A stretch of DNA of 64,000 bases from Streptomyces sp. NBC_01460 (GTDB lineage Bacteria; Actinomycetota; Actinomycetes; Streptomycetales; Streptomycetaceae). A program made the translations under genes and the position numbers. Shown here piece after piece: positions 27,634-36,456 of this stretch (the stretch's first letter is position 1; each line of letters starts with the position of its first letter). The stretch spans positions 7,626,001-7,690,000 of the forward strand of contig NZ_CP109473.1 of NCBI RefSeq assembly GCF_036227405.1. The letters are read 5' to 3'. Below the pieces are notes generated by a model, which was given only the letters and a program-made list of their open reading frames with translations, was not told the DNA's origin and ran no database searches.

Positions 27634-28941
27634 ATGGCTGTCGAACAGCAGGAAGTGTCCGCATCCGAGGGCGTGGCCGCGGGCCGTGTGCGCCGCAAGG
27701 CATGGACCGTTCTCGCGTTGCTGGTCTGCCTGATGCTGGTCAACTACGCCGACAAGGTCGTCGTGGGTCTGGCCGGGGTCGGCATGAAGGAGGACCTGGG
27801 CCTGAACGATGCCCGGTTCGGTGTCATCCAGAGCAGCTTCTTCTGGCTCTTCGCCGTCGGGTCCGTCCTCGGCGGCTGGCTCGGGGGCAAGGTGCGGGCC
27901 CGCTGGCTCCTTGCGGGCATCGCGGCGCTGTGGGCCCTGAGTCTCGCGCCGATGGCGGCCCAGGTCGGTTTCACCGCCATAGTCGCGTGCCGGGTGCTGC
28001 TCGGCCTCGCGGAAGGGCCGACCACTGCGCTCGCGATGCAGGTCGCGCACTCGTGGTTCCCCGCACACAAGAGGGCGATCCCCAGTTCGATCGTCGTCGC
28101 CGGGGCGGGTATCGGCCCGCTGATCGCCGCGCCCGTGCTGACCTGGGTCATCCTCACGTACTCGTGGCACGCCGCGTTCGCGGCGCTCGCCGCCTGCGGC
28201 GCCTTGGTCGCCGTTCTCTGGCTGGGCGGCGGCGATTCCGGTCCTGAGGACGCGCAGGGTGGCGGCCACGGTGCCGTGACGGCACCGGCACTTCCCGAGC
28301 GGGTTCCGCTGCGGCGTCTGTTCTCGACCGGGACGCTCATAGGGATGTCCCTGCTGTTCTTCGTCGCCTACGCCAACACCTCGGTCAAGGTCAGCTGGCT
28401 GCCGCTCTACCTCCAGGAGGGGCTCGGCTACGACGCCACCACGGCCGGGAACCTGGTCGCGCTTCCCTACCTGGGCTCGGCGATTGCGGTGATTCTCGTC
28501 GGCGTGCTCTCGGCCGCGTTGACCAGGCGGGGTGTGGGCAGCCGAATGACCCGGGGTGTCCTGCCCGGTGCGATGGTCCTGGCTTCCGGGGTGTGCACCA
28601 TCGCGTTCTCCTCGCTGGACCGGGGTGTGCCGCAGATGGTGCTGCTCGTGCTCGGGTCCTGTCTGAACTCCGCGGGGTACGGAGTCGCCTTCGCGGGGCT
28701 CGCCGACGTCGCGCCGGCGAAGCAGCGCGGCACCGTCTTCGGGATCGTCACCGGGATCTACAGCCTCGGCGGGGTCGTGGCCCCGTTGGTCGTCGGCAGG
28801 CTGGTGGACTCCGGGGACTCCGTCGCGCTCGGCTACGGGGACGGCTTCATGGTCCTCGGCGTGACGATGATCGTCGGGGCGATGGCGGCGCTCCTGTTGG
28901 TCAACCCGGCGCGCGATGCCGCAAAATTTTCCACTGAGTGA
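27634..28941 (+). CDS. MFS transporter (anion:cation symporter-like)
   Basis: A 435-residue integral membrane transporter with 12 predicted helices. It has the LVNYADKVVVGLAG start of helix 1, the GWLGGKVRARW loop between helices 2 and 3, GLAEGPTTALAM in helix 4 and the cytoplasmic central loop rich in Gly/Asp. The pattern suits the ACS family, which takes up organic anions. The ATG at 27634 is preceded by a GGGAGGG ribosome site. It is first in the rightward cluster and has its own operator-bearing promoter, so uptake of an anionic substrate of the pathway (for example an alkyl sulfate or carboxylate) is a reasonable inference. Confidence 0.85.
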   Translation: MAVEQQEVSASEGVAAGRVRRKAWTVLALLVCLMLVNYADKVVVGLAGVGMKEDLGLNDARFGVIQSSFFWLFAVGSVLGGWLGGKVRARWLLAGIAALWALSLAPMAAQVGFTAIVACRVLLGLAEGPTTALAMQVAHSWFPAHKRAIPSSIVVAGAGIGPLIAAPVLTWVILTYSWHAAFAALAACGALVAVLWLGGGDSGPEDAQGGGHGAVTAPALPERVPLRRLFSTGTLIGMSLLFFVAYANTSVKVSWLPLYLQEGLGYDATTAGNLVALPYLGSAIAVILVGVLSAALTRRGVGSRMTRGVLPGAMVLASGVCTIAFSSLDRGVPQMVLLVLGSCLNSAGYGVAFAGLADVAPAKQRGTVFGIVTGIYSLGGVVAPLVVGRLVDSGDSVALGYGDGFMVLGVTMIVGAMAALLLVNPARDAAKFSTE

Positions 28942-28976
28942 ATGAAGGTAATCGTGATCTCCTGTAGGTGGTGACC

Positions 28977-29020
28977 TTGACAGTAGGCGCAATGAGAAAG
29001 AAAGTGAATCTGCCATAACC
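28977..29020 (+). promoter_or_regulatory. Operator copy 3 with TTGACA promoter, upstream of the MaoC operon
   Basis: TTGACA (28977-28982), N17, GAAAGT, with the dyad AGTGA-N8-TAACC at 29003-29020 overlapping the -10 region. The start of the dyad is 26 nt from the start of the -35, exactly as in copy 5. Confidence 0.65.
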
Positions 29021-29047
29021 TAACTGGAGGAGAAGGTGCCCTGATCC

Positions 29048-29503
29048 ATGGCCATCGATCCCGCCGTCATCGGCAGCCGCACTCCCGTCTTCTCGACCGA
29101 GGCCGAGCGCGGCAGGCTCCGCTTCTTCGCCCAGGCCTGCGGCCAGACGGATCCGGTCTATTCCGACCTGCGGGCCGCCGAGGCCGCCGGTCACCGCGAC
29201 CTCCCCGTTCCGCCGACGTTCCTGTTCTGTCTGGAGATGGACAACCCCGACCGGGCCAGGTTCCTGACCGAACTCGGCGTCGACGTCCGCACGGTCCTGC
29301 ACGGCGGCCAGGAGTTCACGTACCACGCCACCGCGTACGCGGGGGAGACCCTCACGTTCTCGACCGAGGTCAAGGACATCTACACGAAGAAGGGCGGTGC
29401 CCTCCAGTTCGTCGTGCGCGACACCCACGTGACACGCGACGGCACACCGATCGCCGCGCTCACCAGCACCATCGTGGTGCGCGACCCAAAGGCAGGCCGG
29501 TGA
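29048..29503 (+). CDS. MaoC-like dehydratase, FAS1_DH_region type (larger subunit)
   Basis: A 151-residue hot-dog protein of the MaoC N-terminal type (starts MAIDPAVIGS, contains FAQACGQTDPVYSD and VPPTFLFCLEMDN). Such proteins pair with a second MaoC protein to form the heterodimeric (R)-hydratases that hydrate enoyl-CoA. The ATG at 29048 follows an AACTGGAGGAGAAGG-type ribosome site region. The stop overlaps the start of the next MaoC gene (TGATG), supporting a 1:1 complex. It is the first gene of the unit MaoC-MaoC-ACAD-CaiB behind operator copy 3. Confidence 0.83.
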   Translation: MAIDPAVIGSRTPVFSTEAERGRLRFFAQACGQTDPVYSDLRAAEAAGHRDLPVPPTFLFCLEMDNPDRARFLTELGVDVRTVLHGGQEFTYHATAYAGETLTFSTEVKDIYTKKGGALQFVVRDTHVTRDGTPIAALTSTIVVRDPKAGR

Positions 29504-29925
29504 TGACCACCCTGAACGCGGGCGACTCGCTCACCATCCGGGCTCCGAAGGTCACCCGCACCACGCTCGCGCTCTACGCGGGAGCCTCCGGCGACCACAA
29601 CCCCGTCCACATCGACACCGACGCCTGCGCGGCAGTAGGTATCCCGGACGTCTTCGCCCACGGCATGCTCTCGATGGCCTACCTCGGGCGGCTGCTCACC
29701 GACTGGGTCCCCCAGGGGCGTATCCGCTCCTTCGGTGTGCGGTTCTCCGCGATCACACCCGTCAACGTGACACCGGTCTGCACCGGGACGGTCGCCGCGG
29801 TCGAGGACGGGCTGGCCCACCTCGACCTGGCGGTCACCCTGCCCGACGGCACGGTGACCCTCCGGGGCACCGCCGTCGTCACCGCCCTCGACCCCGCAAC
29901 GAGCAACGACAGGACCGACACATGA
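29503..29925 (+). CDS. MaoC-family (R)-specific enoyl-CoA hydratase subunit
   Basis: A 140-residue hot-dog fold protein with the hydratase-2 signature: the catalytic Asp and His are in ASGDHNPVHIDTD, followed by FAHGMLSMAYLG. It probably forms a heterodimer with the preceding MaoC protein, in which only this subunit has the active-site pair. The ATG at 29503 overlaps the preceding TGA; GTG at 29500 is an alternative. The stop overlaps the acyl-CoA dehydrogenase start (ATGA), so the three proteins are translationally coupled and act in consecutive steps: dehydrogenation, then hydration. Confidence 0.88.
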   Translation: MTTLNAGDSLTIRAPKVTRTTLALYAGASGDHNPVHIDTDACAAVGIPDVFAHGMLSMAYLGRLLTDWVPQGRIRSFGVRFSAITPVNVTPVCTGTVAAVEDGLAHLDLAVTLPDGTVTLRGTAVVTALDPATSNDRTDT

Positions 29926-31079
29926 AGCGCACCCTCTACACCCAGGAGCACGAGGACTTCCGGGCGATGATCCGGGACTTCATCGCCAAGGAGGTGAAAC
30001 CGCACTTCGAGCGGTGGGAGCACGACAACCTCGTCGACCGCGACATCTTCCGCAAGCTCGGAGCGCTCGGTGTGATGGGCTTCGACGTTCCCGAGGAACT
30101 CGGCGGCGCCGGCGAGACCAGCTACAAGTACCAGGTCGTCATCAACGAGGAGTGCGCACGCGCCGCCGTCTCGTTCGGCCACTACGGGGTGTCCACCGGC
30201 ATCGTCCTGCCGTACCTGCTCGACCTCGCGAGCGACGAGCAGAAGAAGCGCTGGCTCCCCGGCGTAGCCTCCGGAGACATCATGCTGTGCATCGCGATGA
30301 CGGAGCCCGGCACGGGCTCCGACCTCGCGGGGATCCGCAGTAGCGCCGAGCTCTCCGCGGACGGCACCCATTACATCCTCAACGGCTCCAAGACCTTCAT
30401 CACCGGTGCCCGCAACTCCGAGCTGTGTGTCGTCGCGGCACGTACCGCCCCGGCCACCGCCGAGGACCGCCGCCACGGGCTCAGCCTGCTGGTCGTCCCG
30501 ACCGACAGTGAGGGCTTCGACTACGGCCGGAAGCTGGACAAGATAGGGCTGCGCTCCTCCGACACCTCCGAGCTGTCCTTCACCGACGTCAGGGTCCCGG
30601 TCGAGAACCTTCTCGGCGAGCAGCACAAGGGATTCTCCTACCTCGGCCGGAACCTGCCCCGCGAGAGGCTCTCGATCGGCGTGGGCGCTGTCGCCACGGC
30701 CACGGCCGCGATCGAATTCGCCCGGGAGTACGTCCTGGAGCGGAAGGTCTTCGGCAAGCCGGTGGCCGCGTTCCAGAACACCAAGTTCGTCCTCGCCGAG
30801 TGTTCCGCCGAGGTCGAGGCCCTTCAGGCGCTCGTCGACAAGGGCATCGAACTCGACGACGAGGGCGAACTGTCCGGCGCGGACGCTGCGAGGATCAAGC
30901 TCTTCGGTACGGAGGTCGCGGGGCGCGTCATCGACAAATGCCTTCAACTGCACGGCGGTTACGGCTACATGCTGGAGTACCCGATCGCCCGCCTGTACGC
31001 GGACACCCGTGTCTCGCGCATTTACGGCGGAACCAGCGAGGTCATGAAGACGATCATCGCCAAGGATCTGGGCCTGTGA
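29922..31079 (+). CDS. Acyl-CoA dehydrogenase (385-aa paralogue A)
   Basis: FAD-dependent acyl-CoA dehydrogenase of 385 residues. It has N-terminal helical, middle beta ([13 protein letters not shown]) and C-terminal helical domains ([39 protein letters not shown]). The C-terminal motif reads [19 protein letters not shown]: Gly replaces the Glu that is the catalytic base in medium-chain enzymes, so the base must lie elsewhere, as in long-chain or isovaleryl-type enzymes. Paralogues B (33636) and C (48027) are the same length and closely similar. Electrons go to EtfBA. Confidence 0.92.
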   Translation: MKRTLYTQEHEDFRAMIRDFIAKEVKPHFERWEHDNLVDRDIFRKLGALGVMGFDVPEELGGAGETSYKYQVVINEECARAAVSFGHYGVSTGIVLPYLLDLASDEQKKRWLPGVASGDIMLCIAMTEPGTGSDLAGIRSSAELSADGTHYILNGSKTFITGARNSELCVVAARTAPATAEDRRHGLSLLVVPTDSEGFDYGRKLDKIGLRSSDTSELSFTDVRVPVENLLGEQHKGFSYLGRNLPRERLSIGVGAVATATAAIEFAREYVLERKVFGKPVAAFQNTKFVLAECSAEVEALQALVDKGIELDDEGELSGADAARIKLFGTEVAGRVIDKCLQLHGGYGYMLEYPIARLYADTRVSRIYGGTSEVMKTIIAKDLGL

Positions 31080-31119
31080 GCCCTTCGTCATCCCGTCGCC
31101 CGGAAAGAGCCGACCTCCA

Positions 31120-32232
31120 GTGAGTACCGCATCCACTCCGGCCGGCCCGCTGGCCGGCATCCGCATCGTCGAACTCGGCGGCATCGGACCCGGCCCCTTT
31201 GCCGGCATGCTCCTGGCCGACCAGGGCGCCGAAGTCATCCGCGTCGACCGGCCCGCCGATGCCGGCACCGCGTCGAAGCATCCGATTCTGCACCGGGGCC
31301 GCCGCTCGGTCGCCCTCGACCTGAAGGACCCGGCGGGCGTCGAGGCCGTCCTCGCCGTCATCGACACCGCCGACGCCGTCATCGAAGGTTTCCGCCCCGG
31401 TGTCGCGGAACGCCTCGGCCTCGGCCCGGAGATCTGCCTGGCCCGCAACCCCGAACTCGTCTACGGCCGGATGACCGGCTGGGGCCAGGACGGTCCGCTC
31501 GCCCAGGCGCCCGGCCACGACATCAACTACATCGCCGTCGCGGGCGCGCTCGGCGCGCTCGGCGCCGCGGACGAGAACCCGCCCCTCCCCCTGAACCTCG
31601 TCGGAGACATGGGTGGCGGGGGCATGCTGCTCGCCCTGGGCATCACGACCGCGCTGGTCAGCGCGCGACGCACGGGCGAAGGCCAGGTCGTCGACGCCGC
31701 CATGACCGACGGCACCGCCGTCCAGCTCGCCCTCATCCACGGCCTGCTGGCGATCGGCCGATGGGAGGACGCCCGCGGCGTCAACCTCTTCGACGGTGGT
31801 GCCCCCTTCTACCGCACCTACCGCACCTCCGACGGCGGGCACATGGCCGTCGGCAGCGTCGAGCCGCATTTCTACGCGGTCCTGTTGCAGGTCCTCGGCC
31901 TCACCGGCGACCCGTTGTTCGCCGGGCAGCACGACCGGGACAGCTGGCCCGCCATGCGGGCGCGCCTGGCGGAGATCTTCGCCGGACGGAGCCGCGAGGA
32001 GTGGACGGCGGCCTTCGACGGCACGCAGTCCTGTGTCACCCCGGTGTACGGACTGACCGAGGCCGCCACCCACCCGCACAACCTGGCGCGCGGTACCTAC
32101 TACACGGAGGGTGGTGTGCTCCAGCCCGCCCCCGCCCCGCGCTTCCAGGGCACCCCGCCGGGCACACCGCGGCCCGCGCCGGTGGTCGGCGCGCACACCC
32201 GGGAGGTCCTGGCGGAGGTCGGCCTGGCGTGA
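31120..32232 (+). CDS. CaiB/BaiF-family CoA transferase / alpha-methylacyl-CoA racemase-like
   Basis: A 370-residue class III CoA transferase-fold protein. [27 protein letters not shown] N-terminus (landmarks GPFAGMLL and EVIRVDRP), the [17 protein letters not shown] element with the His used in racemases and [15 protein letters not shown] with the Asp fit alpha-methylacyl-CoA racemases. A racemase would be needed for (2R)-methyl branched acyl-CoAs before dehydrogenation, hinting at a branched substrate; a CoA transferase role is the alternative. The GTG at 31120 lacks a strong ribosome site and is 40 nt after the dehydrogenase stop. It is last in its operon, before a bidirectional terminator. 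Confidence 0.85.
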   Translation: MSTASTPAGPLAGIRIVELGGIGPGPFAGMLLADQGAEVIRVDRPADAGTASKHPILHRGRRSVALDLKDPAGVEAVLAVIDTADAVIEGFRPGVAERLGLGPEICLARNPELVYGRMTGWGQDGPLAQAPGHDINYIAVAGALGALGAADENPPLPLNLVGDMGGGGMLLALGITTALVSARRTGEGQVVDAAMTDGTAVQLALIHGLLAIGRWEDARGVNLFDGGAPFYRTYRTSDGGHMAVGSVEPHFYAVLLQVLGLTGDPLFAGQHDRDSWPAMRARLAEIFAGRSREEWTAAFDGTQSCVTPVYGLTEAATHPHNLARGTYYTEGGVLQPAPAPRFQGTPPGTPRPAPVVGAHTREVLAEVGLA

Positions 32233-32250
32233 CGTGAGGTGAGCGCGCGG

Positions 32251-32285
32251 AGAGGGGGTGCTGCCCGGTGGGCAGCACCCCCTCT
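32251..32285. terminator. Bidirectional terminator between CaiB and thiolase genes
   Basis: Perfect 16-bp stem AGAGGGGGTGCTGCCC / GGGCAGCACCCCCTCT with a 3-nt loop, between two converging genes (stops at 32232 and 32305). Confidence 0.88.
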
Positions 32286-32304
32286 CCGTACCCGGGTGGA
32301 CGGT

Positions 32305-33480
32305 TCAGACCAGCTCGAGGATCGTCGCGTTGGCCATGCCTCCGGCCTCGCACATCGCCTGGAGGCCGTAGCGGATTCCGTTGTCGCGCATGTGGTGGAC
32401 CAGTGTGGTCATCAGGCGCGCACCGGAGCCCCCGAGCGGGTGGCCTATCGCCATCGCACCTCCGAGGGGGTTCATCAGCTCGTAGTCCGCGCCGGTCTCC
32501 TTCAGCCATGCCAGGGTGACCGGGGCGAACGCCTCGTTGATCTCGAAGGCGCCGATGTCGTCGAGGGACAGGCCCGAGCGCCTGAGGGCCTTGGCTGTGG
32601 CCGGGGCCGGCCCCAGGGCCATGGTGACCGGATCGACGCCGGCGAGGACCGCGGTGTGGACCCGGGCGAGCGGGGTCCAGCCGTTCCGGCGGGCGATCTC
32701 GCTCGTGGTGATGAGCAGCGCGGCGGCGCCGTCGGAAATCTGGGAGGAATTCGCGGCGCTCACCACGCCGTCAGCCTTGAAGGGGGTCTTGAGGGCTGCC
32801 AGCTTCTTCAGGGTCGATCCGCGCCGCACGCCCTCGTCGGTGTCGAAGACGCGCGTCGTGTGGTCCGCGCCGGTGACGGTGACCGGAGCGATCTGTGCCT
32901 TGAAGCGGCCCTCGTCCACGGCCCGGGCGGCCCGCTCGTGCGAGTCCAAGGCGTGCTGGTCGAGTTGAGCGCGGCTGAATCCGTACTGCTCGGCGATCAT
33001 CTCGGCGCCGACACCCTGGTCGAAGGTGCCCTGCCCGTCGGGGAAGTAGCGGTCGAGGACGAGTGGGCCGTAGGCCTGGCCCGTCCCTGGAACCTCGCGG
33101 GCGGCGCCCATGGGAACCCGGCTCATCGACTCGACGCCTCCGGCGACGGCGATGTCGTACTGGCCGGCGATGACCAGTCCGGCGGCGAAGTGCACCGACT
33201 GCTGGGAGGAGCCACAGGCGCGCGAGACGGACACCCCGGGCACGGACTCGGGCCAGCCCGCGGCGAGTGCAGCGAACCTGCCGACGACGCCGGCCTGTTC
33301 GCCGACCTGGGAAACAGTGCCCCAGATGACGTCGTCGACGGAGGCCGGGTCGAGGCCGTTGCGCTCGGCGAGGGCGGTCAGGACATGGGCGGAGAGGTCG
33401 ACGGCGTGAATGCCGGAGAGGGAACCGCCGCGTTTGCCGACGGGGGTCCGCACGGCATCGACGATCACTGCGTCACGCAT
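32305..33480 (-). CDS. Thiolase (acetyl-CoA C-acyltransferase), paralogue 1
   Basis: A 391-residue degradative thiolase that cleaves 3-ketoacyl-CoA. The acyl-accepting Cys is in SRACGSSQQS, the His in NEAFAPVT-region and GHPLGGSGARL, and the second Cys in CEAGGMANATILEL. It starts MRDAVIVDAVRTPVGKRGG. The ATG is at 33480. It is transcribed alone leftwards from a promoter TGGACA-N17-TAACTT with the operator inside, back to back with acyl-CoA dehydrogenase B. A close paralogue (46825-47991) sits in the second leftward operon. Confidence 0.93.
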   Translation of the reverse strand: MRDAVIVDAVRTPVGKRGGSLSGIHAVDLSAHVLTALAERNGLDPASVDDVIWGTVSQVGEQAGVVGRFAALAAGWPESVPGVSVSRACGSSQQSVHFAAGLVIAGQYDIAVAGGVESMSRVPMGAAREVPGTGQAYGPLVLDRYFPDGQGTFDQGVGAEMIAEQYGFSRAQLDQHALDSHERAARAVDEGRFKAQIAPVTVTGADHTTRVFDTDEGVRRGSTLKKLAALKTPFKADGVVSAANSSQISDGAAALLITTSEIARRNGWTPLARVHTAVLAGVDPVTMALGPAPATAKALRRSGLSLDDIGAFEINEAFAPVTLAWLKETGADYELMNPLGGAMAIGHPLGGSGARLMTTLVHHMRDNGIRYGLQAMCEAGGMANATILELV

Positions 33481-33515
33481 GGGCTGCTCCTGAGAGAGGG
33501 GTGACGGGCAGCATT

Positions 33516-33544
33516 AAGTTATTCCAAGCTAACCATCATGTCCA
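33516..33544 (-). promoter_or_regulatory. Operator copy 4 inside the thiolase 1 promoter
   Basis: Dyad AGTTA-N8-TAACC at 33517-33534. On the minus strand, TGGACA (complement of 33539-33544), N17, TAACTT (complement of 33516-33521) forms a promoter whose spacer and -10 are covered by the dyad. Confidence 0.75.
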
Positions 33545-33569
33545 GGTCCTGATCTGGGATCGAAGTCTC

Positions 33570-33613
33570 TTGACAGCAGGGCCGTGGGTGGTGAAAGTAA
33601 AAACTGGCTAACC
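33570..33613 (+). promoter_or_regulatory. Operator copy 5 with TTGACA promoter of the large rightward operon
   Basis: TTGACA (33570-33575), N17, GAAAGT (33593-33598), with the dyad AGTAA-N8-TAACC at 33596-33613. Spacing from -35 to dyad is 26 nt, identical to copy 3. The start codon follows at 33636. Confidence 0.7.
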
Positions 33614-33635
33614 ACAGATCGTGAGAGAGGATCCC

Positions 33636-34793
33636 ATGCCGCGCACGGTATTCAACGAGGAGCACCAGGCGTTCCGACAGGTGGTCCGTGACTTCCTCGC
33701 CAAAGAAGCGGTTCCGCACCTGCAGGACTGGGTGGCGGCGAAGGCCGTCCCCCGCGACTTCTACCGCAAGCTCGGCGCGCTCGGCCTGCTCGGCATGGAG
33801 GTACCGGAGGAGTACGGCGGCGGTGCCCAGGCCGGACACCACTTCGGTGCCGTGCTCGCCGAGGAGGTCGCCCGGGCCGGCGCCACCATCGGCACCGCGA
33901 TGACCCACTCCAACATCATCCTGCCGTACCTCCTGCACTTCGGGACTGAGGAGCAGAAGCGCCGCTGGGTCCCCGGCTGCGTCTCCGGCGACTTCATGCT
34001 GTCCATCGCGATGACGGAGCCCGGTACCGGCTCCGATCTCGCCGGCATCCGGACGAAGGCCGTCCTCTCAGAGGACGGCACCCACTACGTCCTCAACGGC
34101 GCCAAGACCTTTATCACCGGCGGTACGCAGTGCGACCTGGTCCTGGTCGTCTGCCGTACGTCCCCCGCCCCTGCGGACAACCGTCGCAAGGGTCTGTCGA
34201 TCCTGGTCGTCGAGACCGGGAGTGAGGGTTTCGAGGTCGGCCGCAGCCTGGACAAGATCGGCCTGCACGCCTCCGACACCGCCGAGCTCTCCTTCACCGA
34301 TGTGAAGGTGCCGGTGGAGAACCTGCTCGGCGAGCAGGACGAGGGCTTCTTCTACCTCGGCCGCAACCTCGCACGCGAGCGCCTCGTGATCGCCGTCCAG
34401 GCGTCCGCCGCCGCCGAAGCGGCCGTGTCCTTCGCCAAGGAGTACACCCGGGACCGCGAAGTCTTCGGCAAGCCTGTGGCCGCCTTCCAGAACACCAAGT
34501 TCGTGCTTGCCGAGTGCGCCACCGAGGTCGAGGCCGCCAAGCTCATGGCGTACGAAGCCCTGGAGCGCGACGCCCAGGGCGAACTGTCTGCGGACTACGC
34601 GGCCATGGCGAAGCTGCTGTGCACCGAGACCGCGAGCCGCGTCATCGACAAGTGCCTCCAACTGCACGGCGGATACGGCTACATGCTCGAGTACCCGATC
34701 GCCCGCCTCTACGCCGACACCCGCGTCATGCGGATCTACGGCGGGACCAGCGAAGTCATGAAGACCATCATCGCCAAGTCCATCGGCCTCTGA
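33636..34793 (+). CDS. Acyl-CoA dehydrogenase (385-aa paralogue B)
   Basis: FAD enzyme of 385 residues beginning [14 protein letters not shown], with [13 protein letters not shown], the [16 protein letters not shown] segment and the C-terminal [19 protein letters not shown]. The C-terminal [11 protein letters not shown] again has Gly at the MCAD base position. The ATG at 33636 has GAGAGGA 5 nt upstream; GTG 33621 would add 5 residues. It is first in an eight-gene rightward operon (ACAD, SDR, SDR, ligase, hydratase, two-subunit ACAD, alkyl sulfatase) behind operator copy 5. Confidence 0.92.
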   Translation: MPRTVFNEEHQAFRQVVRDFLAKEAVPHLQDWVAAKAVPRDFYRKLGALGLLGMEVPEEYGGGAQAGHHFGAVLAEEVARAGATIGTAMTHSNIILPYLLHFGTEEQKRRWVPGCVSGDFMLSIAMTEPGTGSDLAGIRTKAVLSEDGTHYVLNGAKTFITGGTQCDLVLVVCRTSPAPADNRRKGLSILVVETGSEGFEVGRSLDKIGLHASDTAELSFTDVKVPVENLLGEQDEGFFYLGRNLARERLVIAVQASAAAEAAVSFAKEYTRDREVFGKPVAAFQNTKFVLAECATEVEAAKLMAYEALERDAQGELSADYAAMAKLLCTETASRVIDKCLQLHGGYGYMLEYPIARLYADTRVMRIYGGTSEVMKTIIAKSIGL

Positions 34794-34813
34794 ACCGGGA
34801 ACGGAACCTCACC

Positions 34814-35578
34814 ATGCAGATCAACGGAGTCTCCGCAGTCATCACCGGTGGCGCGTCGGGCCTCGGCCTCGCCACCGCCGAACGCCTGATCGGCCAGGGC
34901 GCGCACGTCGTCCTCCTCGACCTGCCCACCTCCCAGGGCGAGCAGCGCGCCAAGGAACTCGGAGAGCGCGCGCACTTCGTCGCCGGCGATGTCCGCAGCG
35001 CCGACGACGCCACCCGCGCCGTGGCGACCGCGGCGGCCCTGGCGCCGCTGCGCATCACGGTCAACTGCGCGGGCCTCGGCAAGGGCGGCCGCACCGTAGG
35101 CCGCGACGGCACGCCCTACGCCCTGGAGGACTTCGAGTTCGTCGTCGGCGTCAACCTGATCGGCACCTTCAACGTGCTGCGCCTCGCCGCGGCCGAGATG
35201 GCGAAGACCGAGGAGGCCGATGGTGAGCGCGGTGTCATCATCAACACCGCCTCCGCCGCGGCCTTCGAGGGCCAGATCGGCCAGTGCGCCTATTCCGCGT
35301 CCAAGGGCGGCATCGTGGGCATGACACTCCCGATCGCCCGCGACCTCGCGGCGGCGAAGATCCGGGTCGTCACCATCGCCCCCGGCCTCTTCTCCACCCC
35401 GCTTCTCAACAAGAAGCCGCAGGAGTTCCTCGACGCGCTCGGCGCCCAGGTCCCGCACCCCTCCCGGCTCGGCGACCCCTCGGAGTACGCCCACCTGGCG
35501 ACCTCGATCATCGAGAACCCCATGCTCAACGGCGAGACGATCCGCCTCGACGGCGCCATTCGCATGGCCCCCAAGTAG
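34814..35578 (+). CDS. SDR dehydrogenase, 3-hydroxyacyl-CoA dehydrogenase type II-like
   Basis: A 254-residue NAD(H)-dependent short-chain dehydrogenase. Cofactor motif [12 protein letters not shown] (as VNCAGLG), the active site Ser in [10 protein letters not shown] and YSASK, then PGLFSTPLL. The sequence suits the HSD10/17beta-HSD10-type 3-hydroxyacyl-CoA dehydrogenases that oxidise branched or steroid-like hydroxyacyl-CoAs. The ATG at 34814 follows an ACGGAACC-type weak ribosome site, 21 nt after the dehydrogenase stop. Within the operon it would catalyse the third step of beta-oxidation, or oxidise a secondary alcohol. Confidence 0.88.
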   Translation: MQINGVSAVITGGASGLGLATAERLIGQGAHVVLLDLPTSQGEQRAKELGERAHFVAGDVRSADDATRAVATAAALAPLRITVNCAGLGKGGRTVGRDGTPYALEDFEFVVGVNLIGTFNVLRLAAAEMAKTEEADGERGVIINTASAAAFEGQIGQCAYSASKGGIVGMTLPIARDLAAAKIRVVTIAPGLFSTPLLNKKPQEFLDALGAQVPHPSRLGDPSEYAHLATSIIENPMLNGETIRLDGAIRMAPK

Positions 35579-35606
35579 GCCCCCCACACTGCCACAGGGA
35601 GCAACT

Positions 35607-36374
35607 GTGTCCACGACCCACTCCGCTCAGCAGGTCGCCGTCGTCACCGGCGCCGCCCGGGGAATCGGCGCGTCGATCGCCGCCCGCCTCGCCCGTGACG
35701 GATTCGCCGTGGCGGTCCTCGACCTCGACGAGGCGGCCTGTGCCAGGACCGTCGGGACCGTCGAGAAGGAGGGCGGCCGCGCCCTCGCCGTCGGCTGCGA
35801 CGTCTCCGACTCCGAACAGGCCGAGGCGGGCGTCGCCCGCGTCACGGCCGAACTCGGCGCCCCCACCGTCCTGGTGAACAACGCCGGCATCATCCGGGAC
35901 AATCTCCTCTTCAAGATGACCGACCAGGAGTTCGACTCGGTCATCGGTGTCCACCTGCGCGGCGCCTTCCTGATGGCACGCGCCGTACAGCGCCACCAGA
36001 CCGCCGCCGGCTGGGGCCGCACCGTCAACCTCTCCTCGTCCGCAGCCCTCGGCAACCGGGGCCAGTCGAACTACTCCTCGGCCAAGGCCGGGCTGATGGG
36101 CCTCACCAAGACCCTGGCGATCGAGCTCGGACCCTTCGGCGTCACGGTCAACTGCGTCGCCCCCGGCTTCATCGCCACGGAGATGACCGAGGCCACCGCC
36201 GAGCGCATGGGCATCACCTTCGAGGAGTTCACCGACCGGTATGCCAAGGCCATCCCGGTCCGCCGGGGCGGCCGCCCCGAGGACATCGCCCAGGCGGTCT
36301 CCTTCTTCGTCCGTGAGGAGGCCGGATTCGTCAACGGCCAGATCCTTTACGTCGCCGGCGGTCCCAAGGGCTGA
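35607..36374 (+). CDS. SDR oxidoreductase, FabG-like (3-oxoacyl reductase / dehydrogenase)
   Basis: A 255-residue classical SDR with the cofactor motif TGAARGIG, NNAGIIRDNLLFKM (a FabG hallmark), the active site in NLSSSAALGN and YSSAKAGLMGL, and PGFIATEMTEAT. FabG-like proteins in catabolic operons usually act on 3-hydroxyacyl-CoA or on secondary alcohols rather than in fatty acid synthesis. The GTG at 35607 has a GGGAGC-type ribosome site. It lies between the first SDR and the CoA ligase, in the same transcript. Confidence 0.88.
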   Translation: MSTTHSAQQVAVVTGAARGIGASIAARLARDGFAVAVLDLDEAACARTVGTVEKEGGRALAVGCDVSDSEQAEAGVARVTAELGAPTVLVNNAGIIRDNLLFKMTDQEFDSVIGVHLRGAFLMARAVQRHQTAAGWGRTVNLSSSAALGNRGQSNYSSAKAGLMGLTKTLAIELGPFGVTVNCVAPGFIATEMTEATAERMGITFEEFTDRYAKAIPVRRGGRPEDIAQAVSFFVREEAGFVNGQILYVAGGPKG

Positions 36375-36456
36375 CGTATGCCGCCGGGTCCGGACCGAAC
36401 CGGCTCCACCCCGTACCGCCCGCATCCTCTGCCAACGACGATGGAGGGACCCATTC